From: Phymorhynchus buccinoides
Taxonomy: Eukaryota > Mollusca > Gastropoda > Neogastropoda > Raphitomidae
Reading direction: 5' to 3'
NCBI GenBank assembly: GCA_017654935.2
Contig: CM065711.1
Span: 36,639,814-36,703,813 of the forward strand
DNA length: 64,000 bases
In this document: positions 10,607-22,900 of the stretch, piece after piece
How the letters are laid out: the number at the start of each line of letters is the position of its first letter
How positions within the stretch are numbered: position 1 is the first letter of the stretch
Made by a program: the position numbers and the translations under genes
The notes under the pieces: generated by a model
What the model was told of the DNA's origin: nothing
The model's database searches: none
What the model saw: only the letters and a program-made list of their open reading frames with translations

Positions 10607-11158
10607 CAGACAAACCCCTATTTTACGACCCTCTGTTATGCGACCACCTCTCATTTGAGACCGGATTTGTTGGCACAGATGCATTTCACTATGTAAACGA
10701 CTTCCTCTAAAACGCGACTTACGACCGCCATTTTTTGTTGGTTTTTACGACCGTTGCTGTCGTCTGCATAGACTTCGAGCAAAGGGAAACAACCACGGTC
10801 AAGGGCCTGAAAGCGGAGTCGCTTCCCTTGTTGTAGAAAAGATGGCGGAGAGCGTAGGAAAAGCACGAAAACCACTGACTTTGAAAAAGAAAACCACTGA
10901 CTTTGGACGAGAGTGGAGGTGATTAACAGAAGTCGGCGAAGTTAAACTGTAATACATCGATTGCACAATCCTATGGAGTTGGAAAGACCCAAATCCAGTT
11001 TTAATATGTCATTGTATGTGTGCATGAAGAAGAGAGTATGAACTGTGCTGAACTTTTTCTTTCTACGGCTGCCAGTGAAAACCTCCGTCATACGACCCCT
11101 CCAATTTACGACCGATTTTTCCGGACATTTTGGAAGTCTTAAAATAGAGGTTTGTCTG
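10607..11158 (+). mobile_element. Tigger/pogo-like element remnant
   Basis: Terminal inverted repeats CAGACAAACCCCTATTTTA (10607) and TAAAATAGAGGTTTGTCTG (ending 11158) are flanked on both sides by TA, the Tc1/mariner-pogo target duplication. At 10841 a short plus-strand frame reads MAESVGKARKPLTLKKK. This resembles the start of Tigger-type transposases (KRKxLTLxEK) but ends soon after. The rest is a non-coding deletion derivative. Confidence 0.75.
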
Positions 11159-11268
11159 TAGTCCCAAAAATATGGTACATTTCACACTGGTACAGATTCT
11201 TACAGCACAAAATTATTGTACCCAGTACATGCATGTGCAAATGTATACCACACATACACACTATTCTC

Positions 11269-11430
11269 TTAACGGCCAGCCACACGTCCACTAAAAATCA
11301 CACGACTGTATGATACGATTCGATCACGTGGTCTCTAAGAACAAAATGTGTTTGGCGCATGGAGATCACGTGATCGAATCGTATCGTACAGTCGTGCGAC
11401 TTTTTAGTGGGGCGTGTGGCTGGCCCTTAA
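11269..11430. mobile_element. Palindromic MITE with CACGTG core, TTAA ends
   Basis: The arms GGCCAGCCACACGTCCACTA and TAGTGGGGCGTGTGGCTGGC are inverted copies. TTAA occurs at both ends (11269-11272, 11427-11430). The inner arms carry GATCACGTGGTC and GATCACGTGATCG. A second copy lies at 41545-41693. The right TTAA is shared with the next MITE. Confidence 0.75.
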
Positions 11431-11670
11431 CCCTTCCATCCCCACTGTCACCTCTTGGCACCACAATGATTTTGACACCCATGTCACTAAAAGGCATCAA
11501 ATGAGGGTCTGATATCCAGTGACCTTATGTTCTTATTTTGGGAGGTAAGGATAGGCCCTATTATATATGTCGGAGAGGAATCCCCAATATTGCAGACAAT
11601 ATCTCTTCTCTACCCAGGTAAATTTAATGGAACGTTTCGGCTGAGAAATGGCTGGCGTTGAAAGGGTTAA
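11427..11670 (+). mobile_element. TTAA-flanked MITE (piggyBac-like ends)
   Basis: Begins TTAACCCTTCCATCCCCACT and ends GGCGTTGAAAGGGTTAA. TTAA duplications plus CCC/GGG termini are the hallmark of piggyBac-type elements. About 244 bp, no coding capacity. Confidence 0.8.
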
Positions 11671-13306
11671 TATGTCAAATTTTTATATCGGAGAACAAAG
11701 CCGCAGAATTTGGTATGAAGAATTGTAACTTTTATTCAATACGTCCTCGCATCACAAACCTCTCACAAAGAAGAAATGTGAACACAACTAGACGTGTCCT
11801 CCATAAGATAGCTTCTGCTTGCATTCATGTGCAACAGAAATATCAAAACGAGACACTTTTTCACACACACGCACAATTTTGCAGAGAACAGATTGTTTTC
11901 ACAAAACGTACAAGAAATCAAATGGTTTGAGAAAAAAAAGATAATAAAATCTCCCACCTGTATACAACACTGATTTACTTTTGCAAAACAATGGCATTGA
12001 CCGGAGTTTTTAAGTCATTATTACTGTTCACATTTTCATAAAAGCAACACATTCACACACCCAGTTAAATTAAATGATGCATCATGACACATTGTAATTT
12101 CTTTCTTCTTTTTTGGTGTTGCAATTTTCCCCAGATTTTCTTGCAAGACATTCGTAAAACAACTTCACACAAACGTCACATCAAAAGCATCTTGGTATGT
12201 ACAATCCACTCTCGCATCTCTAAGCAATAATTCTGTTATAAAATCACCTGTGTGACGTGTCATAACAAGTACGATACAGATATTCAGTAACAGAAATGGA
12301 CAACACGTATACCATATAAAAAAAAGATAGAGGCACAGCATGTGCACTTGGCAAAGTGTTTCTACATAGCAATCGACTGCCATCATTAAAGTGATACGTA
12401 TTTGTAACCAGACATACATGAGATTTGCAATGTACATAGGCGTTATATTTTTTCTGTCTGCTTTATTAAAAAGAAGATAAAGCAGTACTTATTTTCCATA
12501 CATGAAAACAGAAATACTATGCTATTATACTTTAATGAAATGACATTGACACAAACACCAAATGTATTGGAGGAGAGATATTTTGGCGACTTTTGACCAA
12601 CTTTCACCATCCATGGACTAATGTATGCTATTATACTTAGATATTGTTCCGACTCCGGCAGTATTGGGGTCAAATGCATGGGGACTTCATAGGACTTAAT
12701 TCATCCTCACGATGAATGTCTTTGTATTGCTTTCCTGTACAGATTTTACAAGTTGAATGGCCACAAAAGAAACATCACAGGAAACAGTGTGTGTTTGTCT
12801 CTCACACAACAAATGCACCCCCCCCCCCCCCCCCCCCAAATAACCCACCATGTTGTGTTGTTCAATGTGTTTCAGAAAACAAACGTGCAATATCAATCTC
12901 AAAATATTTCCTGTAACCTTTTCACTCCATTACTCGATTTCTTCACACAATATCAGAGACGCCTACAGTCACTGCAAGTCCTCATTTGTCCCAGATAATA
13001 AGATAAGATGATGGGTCACATTGTTCCAAAATATGTTCTACTACTGTACTAGAGTACTGAAGAGGGTTGCGTACCCCTTAAGGCATTATCGTAATATGAC
13101 GTCAATTTGTGGATCTCCAGTTCGATATTGGAAAAAGATTTAAATCACCAGCGTCTGTTAAAATGTTTCTGCTTCCACTGTATCAATGATCTGGTTTGTA
13201 ACATAAACTGAACCCGTCTTCTAGAAGCAAGCGGATTTCTGAAGACTATGACAAATTGGTTATTGCGTGCCGGTATGGGTCAGTGCGCACCGTACATACC
13301 CCCTTC
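11671..13306. other. AT-rich intergenic sequence
   Basis: Short open frames show no recognisable protein. A poly-C run sits at 12818-12837. This lies downstream of the TRPC4AP stop on the minus strand, but no polyadenylation site could be assigned. Confidence 0.5.
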
Positions 13307-13371
13307 CCCCCCTGTCTTCATGTCAATCTATCAGGGTCCCCCCCCCCCTGTCTTCATGTCAATCTATCAGG

Positions 13372-13402
<31 letters not shown>

Positions 13403-13515
13403 GTCTTCATGTCAATCTATCAGGGTCCCCCCCCCCCTGTCTTAATGTCAATCTATCAGGGTTCTTTTCCCCCCCCCCCCCCCCCCCCCCTGTCTGCCCA
13501 TGTCAATCTATCAGG

Positions 13516-13551
<36 letters not shown>

Positions 13552-13705
13552 TGTCTTAATGTCAATCTATCAGGGTCCCCCCCCCCCCCCCTGTCTTCAT
13601 GTCAATCTATCAGGGTCCACCCCCCCCCCCCCCCCCCCCCCCGTCTTAATGTCAATCTATCAGGGTTCCCGCCCCCCCCGGTCTTAATGTCAATCTATCA
13701 TTTGA
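13307..13705. repeat. Minisatellite with variable poly-C spacers, about 9 copies
   Basis: A conserved ~24-bp core, TGTCTTCATGTCAATCTATC plus AGGG, alternates with C runs of 8 to more than 30 bases. The core varies little (TCTTAATG, CTGCCCATG). Spacer lengths differ between copies. Confidence 0.93.
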
Positions 13706-16700
13706 TTGACTTGCAACCTCTGCTAAGAGCAATGTGCCTGCTGATTGAAACATGAACGGAAAGCAAAGCAGTAACAATCGTACAATATTCTTTTCATCAC
13801 ATTCGCTGCATGTCACTCGGCTTCTGCAACATGGTCAATCGGGACTTTTGTAACAATAATTACATGGTTTCCACCCCCAGCGTCCCATTTCTGGGCCATA
13901 ACTCCCATCTGGTGGTGTCACTCCCACACCACTCGTGCAACTTGTTCAACCCTTGTATACAACAAAAACTGCACGAATGAAAAATGGTGTTTCTCGGTCA
14001 TAGACACATATGGGACATTTGTAAATACAAAGATGGTGGGAACAATACTGGCTGCAATGCCCGGAGGCAGTGCAACACCAGTAAAGTCCCAAGTTAACAA
14101 AAACTGCACCTTGTTTTGTTGGGTTTTTTTAAGTTGAAGAATAAGGAACTGCATGTACTTAAAGACACCCCACACACACGTCACGTGTCACATTCCCTCT
14201 TATGCTAGGAAGATTTCTTAAGATTTGTTACTAGCTATAAGAGAGAAAACACGTGAAAACTGCGATTTTGACACGTCACGTGGTGGGTCTTTTAAAAAAA
14301 AAAACTTTCATTTTATTGAAGCATTGACAGCTCAACCAAAAGTGAACATTATGTCACAAATACTATCCAAAGAAAGGGTTTCATTTTTGTTGTTAATGGT
14401 TGGAGTTTTGTTTTTTTTATAAAATTCCCACTTCCGTCTAATCAGATACGGGAATTTTGTGGCAGATTCGCATTCTTGCAAAATCTTATCTTACCTTGCG
14501 TAGCTTTACTTCATAAACTTTTAATTTATTTATGTATTTACGAAACGGTTCATAACTTTTTTTTAAATTTATGTGTATCGTCAATTAATATAGGTACAAA
14601 TCTGGTTAAATCACAAAAATCCTGTCTAGTGTCACCCTCTCTACTTATATCCAATTTTTTTTTAAAAGGTAGAAAAGAAAAGACCCAACCTGGCATTTGC
14701 GAAAAAATAAATGAAGTAGAGAAAAAAACACCTAAGCACAACAAAATATTAATGAACCAATCTTTAAAAAAATATACATATTTTTTAAGCACAACATTTT
14801 ATTAACCAATCTTCCAACACAATTTCAAATCACGAGAACCTGTAATGCAATTTTTTTAAAATAAAAACCAACGGTTTCGTCTTTGCACATTGAATTTTCA
14901 CCCACTAACAAAAATAGCCACAAACCAAAAGGAAACCACCACAACATCAAAGTTGCTCTTTTCTAATTATCAATAATTTTAAAAAAAGAGAACAAAAAAA
15001 AAAGATTATTTGCGGATTCTTTCCAACATTCAGCTTTTCAATTGTACCAGAAGAAACACAATGGACATACACAAACAACTCTCTTCTAACTGTTGATATC
15101 ACTGTATTACACACATCATTCCCATGGACATAATACCAGATACACTGCCGACACAACAACAGAAAACAACGCCATCCTCAGCATTTGAAAGGGGAAAAAA
15201 AGGGCTAAAAATAAAACGTGACCCTTCCTTGCAAGCAAAAGCATGGCTAACCACGAACAAAGCAAAGAGGTAGATGAAAAACATTCAAAACAAACGTGAA
15301 ATGTGAAAAAAACCTTCCGACTTTAATAATTGCTTGTTTGGATATCTTCTTCTTCTTCTTCTTCCGAGTTCACTGGCCATAATTGGTAAGGTACGTATGT
15401 GTCCGTTTTTCAGTTTCCACTGGTCTCCCCGCTGCATACAGCCGACACATTGCCTTGTATATAAATATGGTATTGGTAGATAGCTCTAAGATAGTACATT
15501 ACTCTGGCGGTACCATAGCCGATGAGGTTTAACCGAGGCGCGGTTACTGCTACACATATCTGTATTGATAAAAAAAAATCGGGACTTTACTGGTGTTGCA
15601 CTGCCTCCAGGCATTGCCTCCAGTATTGTTCCCACCATCTTTGTATTTAAAAATGCCCCACATGGTCGAAAGACCACAGAGGGCGTAAAATCCTATTTCG
15701 CATAGCTCTAAGATGTAGCTCTAAAGAGAGAATTGCACAGCAAATAAATCGCAAATGCCAGTACACTAAACCTGTTTGGTGAATTATTCACAGCAGCCAT
15801 TTAAAATATCAACACTGATCAAACACCGCAAACTGATTTATGACTACATGTATTCCAATGTGACTATTTTAAATATACAGTATTTCATAATGACTATTGC
15901 TAGAGGTGAAATGGCATAAATGTGCTGAATTTCACACTGCAGGTGAATGATCACAACATAATCACTAACAAACAACACCTTTTACTGAAATCTTTCAAAC
16001 TAAAATTTGCCTAATCTACTGTAATGTTTGCTGCTCTAAAACAAAAAATCATCAGCTTCGATTTTACAAGGCGTACCCCCAAAATGTTACAAAAATGTCA
16101 TTTTGTAATAAGTTTCCTTTCACATCATTAGTCATAGTATTGGCCACTGCAAGTAGGGTTATTAACGCCCTTGACGGCAAGAGTTAAGCCCTTGTTGGTC
16201 AGTATCCAAAAGGGCATTCACTCTTGCAAAAGGCAGCCATTAAGTGGCCTCAAATAGGGTTATTGGCGAGATGTATGCCCTTGTTTGGTCAGTACTCAAC
16301 CATCTTTCCCCCACCCACCAAGGGCATTCACTCTGGCAAAAGGTGTTCCGTGGGTGCATGCAGTGACCAAAACTTTTGCCTGAACTTTCTTGCCGAAACC
16401 CAATGTACAAAAGAATGTTAAAGAGAGCCCTTTCTTCAGGCACTCAGCTGCCTGAAGCAGCATCACATTGCCTGAATTCAGACTTCAGGCATACCCACAT
16501 GCACCCCTGGTGTTTTTTGCAGTAGCTAATAAGGTCACAGTAGGGAGTCTTACAGAAAAAAGAATCGCCATATGGGCTGTAAAATATGGCAGTTTTTGGT
16601 TTTTTTATCATGTGCCCAGCAACACTTTCCTTGCAGTAGACAAACCTCTTTAGCCTTAAGCCTTCTGTAGACATACCAGTTTTCAACAGACACAAAAATA

Positions 16701-17500
16701 TAGATTCCTAATCCTACCATGTTGATGCCAACCCCATAGTTGCAGCAATGCTGAGCAGAAAGAATGAGCTAATAACGCAAATTGAACCGACAGAAACAGC
16801 AAGTCTGGATATAAGATACCATTTACCATAAAAAAGGTAGACGAAGATTTCTTTTTCCATGTCACGACAAAACCTGCATCGCTATGACTTTGCCAGTAAG
16901 GGAAAGTCAGTACCATGAAATCGAGTTTCAGACAGTTAACCCTATACATCCTGAAGATGCATTCACTGATTTACAATGCAAGAGCCAATTTTGCCTAGAC
17001 TTTTATACTATTCGTGTGAAAAGACATTAAATTAACCATTCATTCATTCATTCATTCATTCATACACACACACACAAATGTCAACCAAATTTATCAAAGA
17101 AAACACACACACACAAAATGTATTGATCGAAAAATCATGCTGTAATTGTTTATATGCAATCGTGGTGCAAAGTATGTTGCAGTACTCTTACTTCAGAAAT
17201 TCATCATTGATACCCAAGTGCAACTTACGATAGTGTCGCATGCAAAAACGTTTCACATCAGAGACGCTTCATTAAAAAAAGTTACAAAGTAGGATCGGGG
17301 CAACAATCCTATAACTATTTACATTTTCATTATTTAGCCATGTTCTGTCTCCTACTTGCCTCTAGAGGAACTAACCATATCAACATTCCCATAACCACAT
17401 CATACATCTAGCCAAGCACGAGGTACGTTGCATACTCTGATACTGCAGACTTACACAATTCATGGGTCCATTTTTCAACGCATTATAATTAGGGATCACA
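13706..17500. other. Non-coding stretch with an inverted repeat pair and a local duplication
   Basis: 14033-14100 and 15575-15655 are inverted copies (CACCATCTTTGTATTTA and GGGACTTTACTGGTGTTGCA side by side). 16155-16235 and 16253-16345 are direct copies built on AGGGTTATT, GCCCTTG(T)TTGGTCAGTA and AAGGGCATTCACTCT. 17039-17063 is (CATT)n next to a CA run. No coding frame is convincing. Confidence 0.55.
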
Positions 17501-17507
17501 TGTGGAC

Positions 17508-17930
17508 AGATACCACAATATGCTGAGACACCAACAGAACACTCCATTCCAGATACCACAACATCATGCTGAGACCACGCCAATAGAACACTCCATTCCA
17601 GATACCACAACATCATGCTGAGACACCAACAGAACACTCCATTCCAGATACCACAACATCATGCTGAGACACCAACAGAACACTCCATTCCAGATACCAC
17701 AACATCATGCTGAGACCACGCCAATAGAACACTCCATTCCAGATACCACAACATCATGCTGAGACACCAACAGAACACTCCATTCCAGATACCACAACAT
17801 CATGCTGAGACCACGCCAATAGAACACTCCATTCCAGATACCACAACATCATGCTGAGACACCAACAGAACACTCCATTCCAGATACCACAACATCATGC
17901 TGAGACACCAACAGAACACTCCATTCGTTT
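17508..17930. repeat. 46-49-bp minisatellite, about 9 copies
   Basis: Unit CAGATACCACAACATCATGC + TGAGACACCAACAGAACAC + TCCATTC. Two versions alternate: GACACCAACAG and GACCACGCCAATAG. The order of variants forms a short higher-order pattern. Confidence 0.95.
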
Positions 17931-18590
17931 CCACAGCCATGCGAGAAACCACAACTTCCACACAGCAACGCATCGTACACTGACAGGAATAAATACCAAA
18001 CAACAAACAAACATTTGAATAGCATCAGAAAAGCAGCACAAGCATTATGAACAATGTTCTGTTCTGTACAACATCCAGACCCCGATTGGCACAATATCCC
18101 CCTCTTTCTCTCTCTCACACACACATATGCATCCCTACACACACTTATCCCTAAGACAGTCTCCATTCACCTTCCCCACAAACACCCATAAGGGCTACGA
18201 TATTGGGTGTTTTTTCTAACAAGTCATCACAGCCCACATAGTAAGCCATCATTCACTATACACCACACGCGCACGCACACACACACCTTCTCCATCCCTC
18301 TCTCTAGCCTCCACCCACCATTCACACGCCATTGCTAACTTCCTGTTGGATGAGACATTTCATCTGAATATCATGAATGTTCATAAACAAAAAAGCCTTG
18401 AAAACTTAACATCACCAACAATCATTGTAGTCAAACCCTCATCACTGATTTTATGTCCTTATCTCAACCCCCCACAACACTGAAGTCTATGCATAATTCT
18501 TTTTTTCCCCAGGGCTTTCACTTGATTCCAGCTTTAAGGAATTAGGAAATTTTGGTAAAGCTTAAGAAGAAAAAAACATTAAAAAAAACC
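17931..18590. other. Non-coding sequence
   Basis: CA-rich patches near 18115 and 18265 and no gene signal. Confidence 0.5.
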
Positions 18591-18595
18591 TATAG

Positions 18596-19330
18596 CTTGG
18601 GCTAGGCAGCTACCGCCCAATGTCTTTGACAAGCAAGATATTGGAGCACATTCTAGTCAGTTCCATCATGACACACCTGGAGAACAACAACATCCTTTCA
18701 CCTCAGCAACATGGATTCCGCTCTGGCCAATCCTTCAAGTCCCGGCTGCTGAAGCTCAAGCTCTCCAGCAACATGGAAAGAGGATCCCCCACGAACCTGA
18801 CAGACTTTGTAAAGGTATTTGACAAAGTCAACCACAGCCTGCTAACTCACAAATTGGAACAGTACCATGAACTGATGGACCTCTAACTTCCTGATGGCCA
18901 GAAAGCAGACTGTGGTTGTGGAGGGCAGCCAGCCCAATCCCATCACCGTGAAATCCCGTAGTCCCCCAGAGCAGCGTCCTCGGCCCACATATGTTCCTGG
19001 TCTACATAAATGACCATCCAGACAGAGTGGCCTCCCCCCACCCGCCTCTTTGCTGATGACACCATCCTGTATCAAGAGCTGGAAGAACTGCAATATCAAC
19101 AGCAGCTACAGGAAGACCTGAAGGCACTGGAACGATTGGAAGATGAACGGGACATGCAGAACTTTCCATCCAGACAAATGCAGTGTCATGCACGATTCGC
19201 GCGACTAGTTTCACTTCCCCCAAATACTCCCTGAAGACCTCAGCATCATGGAACACAAGAGTCTTCAGGCTGTGGTCTCCTCACCTAGACTTCTTTCACT
19301 TCAACCATACAACCAGAATTTGACTTGAGC
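18596..19330 (+). pseudogene. CR1/Jockey-like LINE reverse transcriptase fragment, decayed
   Basis: The plus strand reads SYRPMSLTSKILEHILVS, then HLENNNILSPQQHGFRSGQS, then DFVKVFDKVNH (RT blocks 2-4). In shifted frames it gives QTVVVEGSQ, LFADDTILYQE (the catalytic FADD, near 19045) and SRQMQCHA, where the family has HPDKCNVL. At least three frame changes and an internal loss after LMDL show it is dead. It sits about 0.5 kb beyond the TRPC4AP stop. Confidence 0.88.
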
Positions 19331-19447
19331 ACTCGATTAAGTAACGCCTTGTGTGTGTGTTTGTGTGAGTGTAGCGTTTTGATGTGTGTGTTTTTAGTTC
19401 AATTGTAAGTAACGCCCTTCAGTGATGCACCGAGGATGGAAAAAAAA

Positions 19448-19600
19448 AAGGACAAACTGTCCCGGAGCAAGAACATGAATAGGACAAAATGTCTAAATGT
19501 TAAATTACAGTAGGACATTTGTCCTGACTGAAGGGGAACACAATAGGACATTCACAATTTTAATATGTCCTATGACCCGGGCCTTAGAACATCAACTGGG
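19448..19600. repeat. Dispersed repeat (partner at 45403-45500)
   Basis: GTAGGACATTTGTCCTGAC, AACACAATAGGACATT and TCCTATGACC recur at 45408-45490 in the same order. Confidence 0.55.
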
Positions 19601-19849
19601 CCTTAATCCCACCACTATCCTCATCCACCTTTTTTTTCATTTATATTTTTCTTTTTTCAAACAATTGGATCTAGGTACATGCACTCTCTCCGCATCGGTA
19701 ACTACTTAGTAGCTGCGGCGACGACAGTCAGAATTCCAGGATCAACGCAAAGGAAGAAGCACAGCACAGAGTCCACAACCCACCCATCTCAGTGTCTTTC
19801 AAGTGCCGGGGCATTCGCTATTTTGTCTTTCTTCTTCTCCATGTTGGTT

Positions 19850-19972
19850 TTAGTTGGTGCGTGCGGCAGGCAGGGGATTAATGTAGTAGGCGACGGCGTT
19901 CTGGTCTGAGTTGTCTGCACTCACCAGCGTGGCCACCGTCTTCTTCCAGTAGGAGAAGCTAATGCGAGAGCT
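19850..19972 (-). CDS. TRPC4AP: TRPC4AP last exon (exon 11 of those seen)
   Basis: Follows the acceptor GTTGTTGCAG; codes SSRISFSYWKKTVATLV and ends AARTN before TAA. 123 nt, phase 0 start. The YWK-x-TV block is conserved with vertebrates; the tail beyond it is diverged. Confidence 0.95.
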   Translation of the reverse strand, partial: SSRISFSYWKKTVATLVSADNSDQNAVAYYINPLPAARTN

Positions 19973-22900
19973 CTGCAACAACGCGCAAAGCCACACCAAT
20001 CAACCCCCAGCGATCATCATCTTTGTTTGGTTTAAAGGGGCGCCCGGACGGATGAGTTTTTGTAAGAAACACATTAAGATCACCAGGAAAACACCCTTTA
20101 CAGAGATTGCAACACTCACTTTGCTCTGGTTTCATGGAAATCAAACCGTCAAATCGGCGATTCCTCCTTGGCAGATGTGCTGGAAGTCAGATTATTTCAC
20201 CCAAAGAGAAGGCGTGTGCCGTCTCTTTTCTAATGGCTGCCTGTGCATAGACCAAATCGTTTGCACAAATTTTTTGCACTACAACTTGTAAAAAGGCTTG
20301 TAGTACAAGCCTTTTTATGTATTTATTTTCAAAATGGTATACAGTTTATCTAAAGTAGTTTCGCTCACAACAAAGGAAATAGCTCCAATTTTTTTTTACT
20401 GCTACAAACAAAAAAAAGCTTCAACCACAATGAGTGACCTCCACCCACCCCATCCAAAATGGCTACTCTCTCCGTCATCTCCGCCAAGGAGGAATCACCG
20501 TTTTGACGGTTTAATTTCTAGGAAACCAGAGCAAAGTGAGTGTTCCGATCCTTGAAAAGGCTGTCTTTCTGGTGATCTCGACGTGTTTCTTGCAAAAACT
20601 CATCCGTCAGGGTCCACCTTTAAAAAGCATTTTTCTTTTTTGAAAAATCACGAACAAAAATCAATATTCGTTAGATAGGGCAACAAGAGAACTTATATAA
20701 AGCCCTATTTTAAAGAAAAACGTACAGACATAATTGTGATGGATGACTATTTGCTTAAAAAACAACAACGAAAAGTTCTGAGTGTCAGTGAAACACAAAT
20801 ATAAAATCAGTACTATATTTTTTTTAACTATAAGACGCACTCTCCGAATTTGACACAAAATTCAGATTTCCTTCTTCTATTTTCTTACTATATTATAAGG
20901 TGCAGAGGTCTTAGTCTGGGAAAAAGTATCGCCTTATAGTCCGAAAAATAAGGTACTTGTCAACATTGCTTCATTCTTATTCTTATTCTTCGATCGCTCA
21001 GACAGTTTTCTGTCAAATGAGCTCAGATGCGTCATGCTGCCGTTACGAACCTAAGAAATAATTAGGCCCAGCATGTCTTTTGTATAAATAGTTCCCCCAC
21101 CTTCTGGAAGATCTGTGCTTCAACTTCCTCTAATCAGCCACTCTCTTTGACTCTGCCTTTTTCCCTTTGCTTACTGTCATCTACTATCTTTCTGCCTAAC
21201 CGGTCCATTCTCCTTGCCTTTTTTTCAAGAAATTCTGACAAAGATTTTCTCCAGCCAAAGACGGACATGCTGGGCCTAACTATTTCTTTCCATTTCTTAG
21301 TTAGGCGCATAAAGACAGTATGACGCATCTGCACTCATTACTGACAGGGAACTGAGCGATCGATGAGGAGGAAGAAGTACTCACCTTTTCCAATGCACTG
21401 CAGTCTTTGTCTTTGTGAAGGTAGTGGTCTTGCCAGAACACCAACAGGTCCCTGAGTATAGGCAGAAAAGAGCTACACAATAACACAGATGTTAACTGTT
21501 CCAACTTTCATTTCCAGCTTCTGTTTAACCCTTTCACCGCCAATGTCGCATTTTAGCACCACAGTGGTTTAACACCCATGTCACTAAAAGGCATCAAATC
21601 AGGGCCTGTTATCCAAAGACCCTATTTTCTTAATTTTGGGAGGTAAGGATAGGCCTAATGTTATATATGTCACCAAGGAATTTGCAATATTGCAGAAATA
21701 TTTTTTCTCTACCCAGTTAAGTTTAATGGTATTTTCTTGGCTGAAAAATGGCTGGCGGCGAAAGGGTTAACCCTATGTGCCCTAGCTATTTGTGACCCAG
21801 CACCACGAAATGGACATTGTGTGTCAAAACGATCATTCTGAGAAAATGGTGGATTTTGATTAATCCTACTATCTATTTAATTTCACTCAAAACAACTGCA
21901 TTAGCCTAAAACAACCTGGAACCTTACCCTAGCACATAGCTAAAACGAAAGTGGCCCCAAGGGACTGCACCCATACCGCAGGGAGTAGCGGGAGTGACTC
22001 CCCTTACTTCCGGGTATGACGCGCACCCTTGGGGCACCGGATATGTCATTCGTGTAATTTTACAGCCCCGCATCAGGAGGGAGGCTGGGAGGGAACATTT
22101 TTTGTTTTGAGTGTTGGTAAGTATTAAATTAAATAGATAGTAGGATTAATCAAAATCCACCAATCTAATTTAATCATACTATACCAACACTCAAAACAAC
22201 TGCAGATTACCACCGTGGTGGAGGGTGATGCGTGCCAACTGACACACCAACAACCCCAAAAGCATACCAGTAAAAGAGGGAAACACTCCTAAGAGAATCC
22301 CCCGAAAGATGTACAACATCCCTGAAAATATGCAAATAAATACCCCCAAACAGTCATGTCAATGATATACCAAAGAACACAGAGAAAAAACAGAGGCACA
22401 AAAAACACCGGAACTCACACTACAAGGAGACCGGGACCTGCGAAACGACCACCTTCTAGATGGAAAAGGAGTCGTCTTCGCCCTGAGCAGAGATATCCCT
22501 CAGGTAAAACTGAAGAAAGGTGTTCTGCGACTACCAGAACGCTGAGGCCATAACCTTCACAAGAGGGACACCCTTGACTACCGCCAGGGAAGAGCTGATG
22601 GCCCGCAACTCGTGGGCGCGAATGGGGTTATCAGGTAACCTAACCAGCGAGCGGGCATAGGCCAACTTAATGAGGTTGAGGAACCAACGGGACACAGTAC
22701 CCTTAGCCACATCGCTGCAGTACTTGGGATTAAAGGAGACGAACAGGCGACGTTTAGCCCTTCTGAAGGACTTGGTACGAGCCAGAAGAACGAAGAGCCC
22801 TAACGGGGCAGAGGAAGAAATCACGATCATCAGGACCCAGAACGGAGCGAAGACTCGAAAAAGAGGCCAAGGGAGAGGAAACATAACCAGACTGGTTCTT

